From: an uncultured Eubacteriales bacterium
GTDB taxonomy: Bacteria > Bacillota > Clostridia > Lachnospirales > CAG-274
DNA: 22,617 nucleotides
NCBI GenBank assembly: GCA_902496345.1
Contig: CABVAP010000026.1
Location: forward strand, 1-22,617
Reading direction: 5' to 3'
Shown here: in pieces, positions 20,566 to 22,617 of the stretch
Layout: each line of letters opens with the position of its first letter
How positions within the stretch are numbered: position 1 is the stretch's first letter
Made by a program: the position numbers and the translations under genes
The notes under the pieces: generated by a model
Database searches by the model: none
What the model saw: the letters and a program-made list of their open reading frames with translations, nothing else
What the model was told of the DNA's origin: nothing

Positions 20566-20714
20566 TTTTTCACCCCCTTTTTGTTCTTATTTTTGTTTTT
20601 ATATTTTATTATATTTTTATCAAACATAATCTTTCCGTCTGGCATTATTGTAAGCCCACAATCAAAGCATACCTTTACATCATTTATAGTTTTAGAATTT
20701 ATATGAGAACACAT
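20562..20714 (-). CDS. 50-residue Cys-rich protein between terminase and portal
   Basis: 50 residues from ATG 20714, two bases after the large terminase stop, with GAAAGAGG in the end of that gene as site; the stop overlaps the portal start as ATGA. It begins MCSHINSK and has CFDCG at residues 16-20, so Cys2, His4, Cys16 and Cys19 could bind one zinc ion as a treble-clef or ribbon. The C-terminal half is very Lys/Asn-rich (KYKNKNKNKKGVKK). I do not know an established function for such small zinc-ribbon proteins at this position in Bacillota phages. The perfect fit between two genes supports that it is real. Confidence 0.72.
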   Translation of the reverse strand: MCSHINSKTINDVKVCFDCGLTIMPDGKIMFDKNIIKYKNKNKNKKGVKK

Positions 20715-20716
20715 CT

Positions 20717-21955
20717 TTAAAACCTCTTTCCCGCACAAATTTCAAATGACAATATTTCAGACTCAAGAGCATATCTAAGTGCATCTAAAAGGTGATTATT
20801 TTTATCTACAGGTTTAGCCATAGATTTACCAAACTTGTCTTCTTGCCAACTGTATTGGCTTATTTCATCAATAAAATTAATACAATCCTTATGTGTTATG
20901 ATTTCATAGCCTTGTAGCCACCTTATACCACGATTAATGCTGTCAGCACCTTTTATAACTGGGTATGCTCTAATTCCGTTTAAAGCAAGATAATCAATGC
21001 TTTTAGGTTCAGCCGAATCACAAGCTACATAGTTATTTCCAAAAATCTCTTTACATACTCTTACAAGTTCGGCATCGTTCATTCCGGCTTGATAATATTC
21101 CGAAAATACATATATATTTTTTCGTTTCTTATCCAAACTAACTTTTATTAAAGCATTGGGGTCAGCGGCATAACCAAAATCAAGACCACAATAGATATTT
21201 GAAAATGTAGGAATTAGCTCCGTTAAGTCTTCAACTCTCCAGTTTTCAAATATAAGCCCCTCCTCAATACCCCATTCTCCAAGACCTGCAACTTTATATC
21301 TTTTAGGTCTGTTCTTTTTCATTTCCTCAAATAGCAACTTGTCGGCATCATCAAGCCATTCATTACAAAGATAATTAGTAGTCAAAGCTAAAATATTATC
21401 ATCGACTACATCAAAAAATCTTTTCTTTGCAAAATGACGTTCACTCCAAGGGTTCATAGTCATAGTTATTTGTTTAAATAAAGGTGGTTTAACTTTACCT
21501 CTAATACTCTCATCTACAAAGTTAAAATCTTCTTCTGTTGCAACCTCAAAAAACTCTTCAAACCAACACCAGCATAACACACCTACATCAACAGATATAG
21601 AAGTTATTTTCAGAGGGTCATCAAGTCCACGAAAATATATTTTTTGCCCTGTTGGCTTGTATGTCATTTCAAGAGGGCTATTTGTATAAGACCAATATTC
21701 ATCAACCCCTAGTCTATGTATTGCCCATTTTAGGTCTGTAAAAACAGAGGTTCTTAACGTGTTAAATGTTTTTCGAATTACAAGTGTGTTGGCTTCTGGA
21801 TACTTCATTGTGTTGTATATAAACCACATAGCCGTTGTTTTGCTCTTTTTACTCGCTCTAGAGCCTTTACAAATTCGATAACGTCCTTTAAAGTTCCAAA
21901 ACTCTGTATATCCCTTTCCAACAACATCTTTTAAGCTTATAATTTTTTCTCCCAA
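20717..21955 (-). CDS. Terminase large subunit
   Basis: About 412 residues from TTG 21955, which has GAGGTG 6-8 bases upstream; a GTG at 21964 is in frame but lies within that site. The packaging ATPase has the Walker A-like KGSRASKKSKTTA near residue 30, WFEEF near 131 as Walker B, and TMNPWSERHF near 168 as motif III. The nuclease half has GLDFGYAADPNAL near 258 (first Asp), ACDSAEPKSID near 311 (second) and HLLDALRYAL near 389 (third Asp). It is of the PBSX XtmB/Terminase_3 type, which in many members works by headful packaging. It cuts concatemers and drives DNA through the portal. All expected motifs are intact. Confidence 0.95.
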   Translation of the reverse strand: MGEKIISLKDVVGKGYTEFWNFKGRYRICKGSRASKKSKTTAMWFIYNTMKYPEANTLVIRKTFNTLRTSVFTDLKWAIHRLGVDEYWSYTNSPLEMTYKPTGQKIYFRGLDDPLKITSISVDVGVLCWCWFEEFFEVATEEDFNFVDESIRGKVKPPLFKQITMTMNPWSERHFAKKRFFDVVDDNILALTTNYLCNEWLDDADKLLFEEMKKNRPKRYKVAGLGEWGIEEGLIFENWRVEDLTELIPTFSNIYCGLDFGYAADPNALIKVSLDKKRKNIYVFSEYYQAGMNDAELVRVCKEIFGNNYVACDSAEPKSIDYLALNGIRAYPVIKGADSINRGIRWLQGYEIITHKDCINFIDEISQYSWQEDKFGKSMAKPVDKNNHLLDALRYALESEILSFEICAGKRF

Positions 21956-21967
21956 TGCCAACACCTC

Positions 21968-22417
21968 TTAATCAGATAAATCCTCAACAAACGTTATTTT
22001 TTGCCCGCCATCATCTGAACTAACTTTTTCTTTAAATAATCCAAATCTTTTGCCCAATAATTCGGCTGCCTTTAGTCGTTCCTTTTCGTCTGGTGCTTTG
22101 GAAACTTTGACAGCATTAGTAACACCGTCCCCGCACCCCTCAACCACAACAATCTCAGCTTGACTCTCACCACGCATAACAGAAGTAAGGTATTCCATAA
22201 CCTCCTCAGCGTCTGCAATCTTTTCAGAATTAATTTTTGCAAGCTGTTCATCTATATACTTTTTAACCTTAGCATTTCTTAGCAATTTACTTGAACAAAC
22301 AGAAGCAGTTTCATCTTTTTTACAAGTTTTATAAACAGCTTTGTATGCTCTTGTAGCATTACAATCAATTAAATATTCATCACAAAATTTTTTTTGATTT
22401 TCAGTAAGTCTTTTCAT
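21968..22417 (-). CDS. Terminase small subunit
   Basis: 149 residues from ATG 22417 behind GGGGTGAGGTG. The start RLTENQKKFCDEYLIDCNATRAYKAVY, with a helix-turn-helix (shown as ENQKKFCDEYLID and NATRAYKAVY), is the Terminase_2 (XtmA) pattern. It is followed by ASVCSSKLLRNAKVKKYIDE and a long helix with EVMEYLTSVMRGE. The C-terminus (DEKERLKAAELLGKRFGLF) is the oligomerisation and large-subunit contact region in relatives. It binds the phage packaging site and starts packaging. It overlaps nothing and ends three bases before the GTG of the large subunit. Confidence 0.93.
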   Translation of the reverse strand: MKRLTENQKKFCDEYLIDCNATRAYKAVYKTCKKDETASVCSSKLLRNAKVKKYIDEQLAKINSEKIADAEEVMEYLTSVMRGESQAEIVVVEGCGDGVTNAVKVSKAPDEKERLKAAELLGKRFGLFKEKVSSDDGGQKITFVEDLSD

Positions 22418-22459
22418 CACCTCACCCCTTGATAACGATTAAAAATTTAATTTCCCAAT

Positions 22460-22489
22460 AAAAAAAGACAAGCCGAAGCCTGCCTTTTT
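22460..22489 (-). terminator. Strong terminator upstream of terminase genes
   Basis: Minus strand stem of about 12 pairs (AAAAAGGCAGGC with GCTTGTCTTTTT, three G-U pairs) closed by a TTCG tetraloop, then further T. It lies only about 35 bases before the small terminase ribosome binding site. Transcription of the late genes must either start after it or read through it. No convincing promoter is visible in the intervening bases. Confidence 0.85.
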
Positions 22490-22617
22490 AAGAGGAGTAA
22501 ACAAATGAACGAATTTCGGTGCTTTAGGAATTGAACCCAAACGAAAGACCACCACACCCATATTGACCGAACTTTTACATTCGGTCGTTTCTTTTAATTG
22601 TAAGGGAATTTTAGGGG
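22490..22617 (-). promoter_or_regulatory. Structured region upstream of terminase genes
   Basis: I see no gene in these 128 bases. On the minus strand GACCGAA (22586-22580) can pair with TTCGGTC (22571-22565), and the same TTCGGT can alternatively pair with ACCGAA (22520-22515). Between them lies a perfect tRNA T-arm look-alike, TTGGG-TTCAATT-CCTAA (22540-22524). The segment is followed by the terminator at 22489-22460, so the alternatives could control reading through it. Confidence 0.4.

Noticed and set aside
22515..22571. tRNA gene on the minus strand
   Set aside because: Only a T-arm-like hairpin and a 6-pair outer stem are present; the space for D-arm and anticodon arm is about 20 bases short, so no complete tRNA can form.
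22565..22604. Plus-strand terminator at the right edge
   Set aside because: The GACCGAA/TTCGGTC hairpin is followed only by a broken T tract on the plus strand and no plus-strand gene precedes it, so a structural role in the minus-strand leader is more likely.

Overview
The window is the structural (head, neck, contractile tail and baseplate) module of a temperate-type phage or prophage from a low-GC Gram-positive host, most likely a member of the Clostridia (Bacillota). The reasons are A+T-rich codon use, strong AGGAGG-type ribosome binding sites before nearly every gene, several TTG starts, and protein types shared with PBSX-like and clostridial myophages (SPP1-type portal, MuF head protein, LysM tail protein, YjcQ). 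Every protein gene reads on the minus strand, so the transcriptional order runs from about 22.4 kb down to position 1. The only plus-strand element I can support is a small antisense RNA at about 16.15-16.24 kb.

In order of transcription: a structured leader and a strong terminator hairpin (22.62-22.46 kb); packaging genes (small terminase, large terminase, a 50-residue Cys-rich protein, portal; 22.42-19.09 kb); a MuF head-morphogenesis protein with a C-terminal HExxH domain, followed by an overlapping 70-residue protein (19.07-17.25 kb); an accessory island of very small genes separated by intrinsic terminators (17.25-16.08 kb), holding two 46-residue proteins, a YjcQ-like protein and a type I toxin-antitoxin locus; an apparently gene-free leader (16.08-15.90 kb); scaffold, major capsid and two small basic proteins (15.90-13.71 kb); four neck or head-completion proteins (13.74-12.01 kb); sheath and tube (12.00-10.57 kb), closed by a terminator; a tail assembly chaperone with a +1/-2 frameshift extension (10.49-9.77 kb); a 1500-residue tape measure protein with two different internal repeat families (9.74-5.23 kb); then LysM protein, baseplate plug, hub, gp138-type spike, gp25-like wedge, gpJ-like wedge, a second wedge/tail protein and the N-terminal part of a tail fibre that runs off the window at position 1.

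Together the genes describe a myovirus-type particle. The terminase packages DNA through the portal into a capsid built on the scaffold; the neck proteins close the head; the sheath and tube assemble to a length set by the tape measure under the chaperone; the baseplate and fibre complete the tail. No integrase, lysis, replication or repressor genes fall in the window, so whether it is integrated cannot be decided here.

The parts that go beyond a routine structural module are the convergent type I toxin/antisense RNA locus inside the late operon, the MuF protein with a putative metallopeptidase domain and a candidate immunity partner, the programmed frameshift with an internally duplicated chaperone, a gp25-like gene that seems to start at ATT, and the terminator-plus-mini-gene arrangement of the accessory island.
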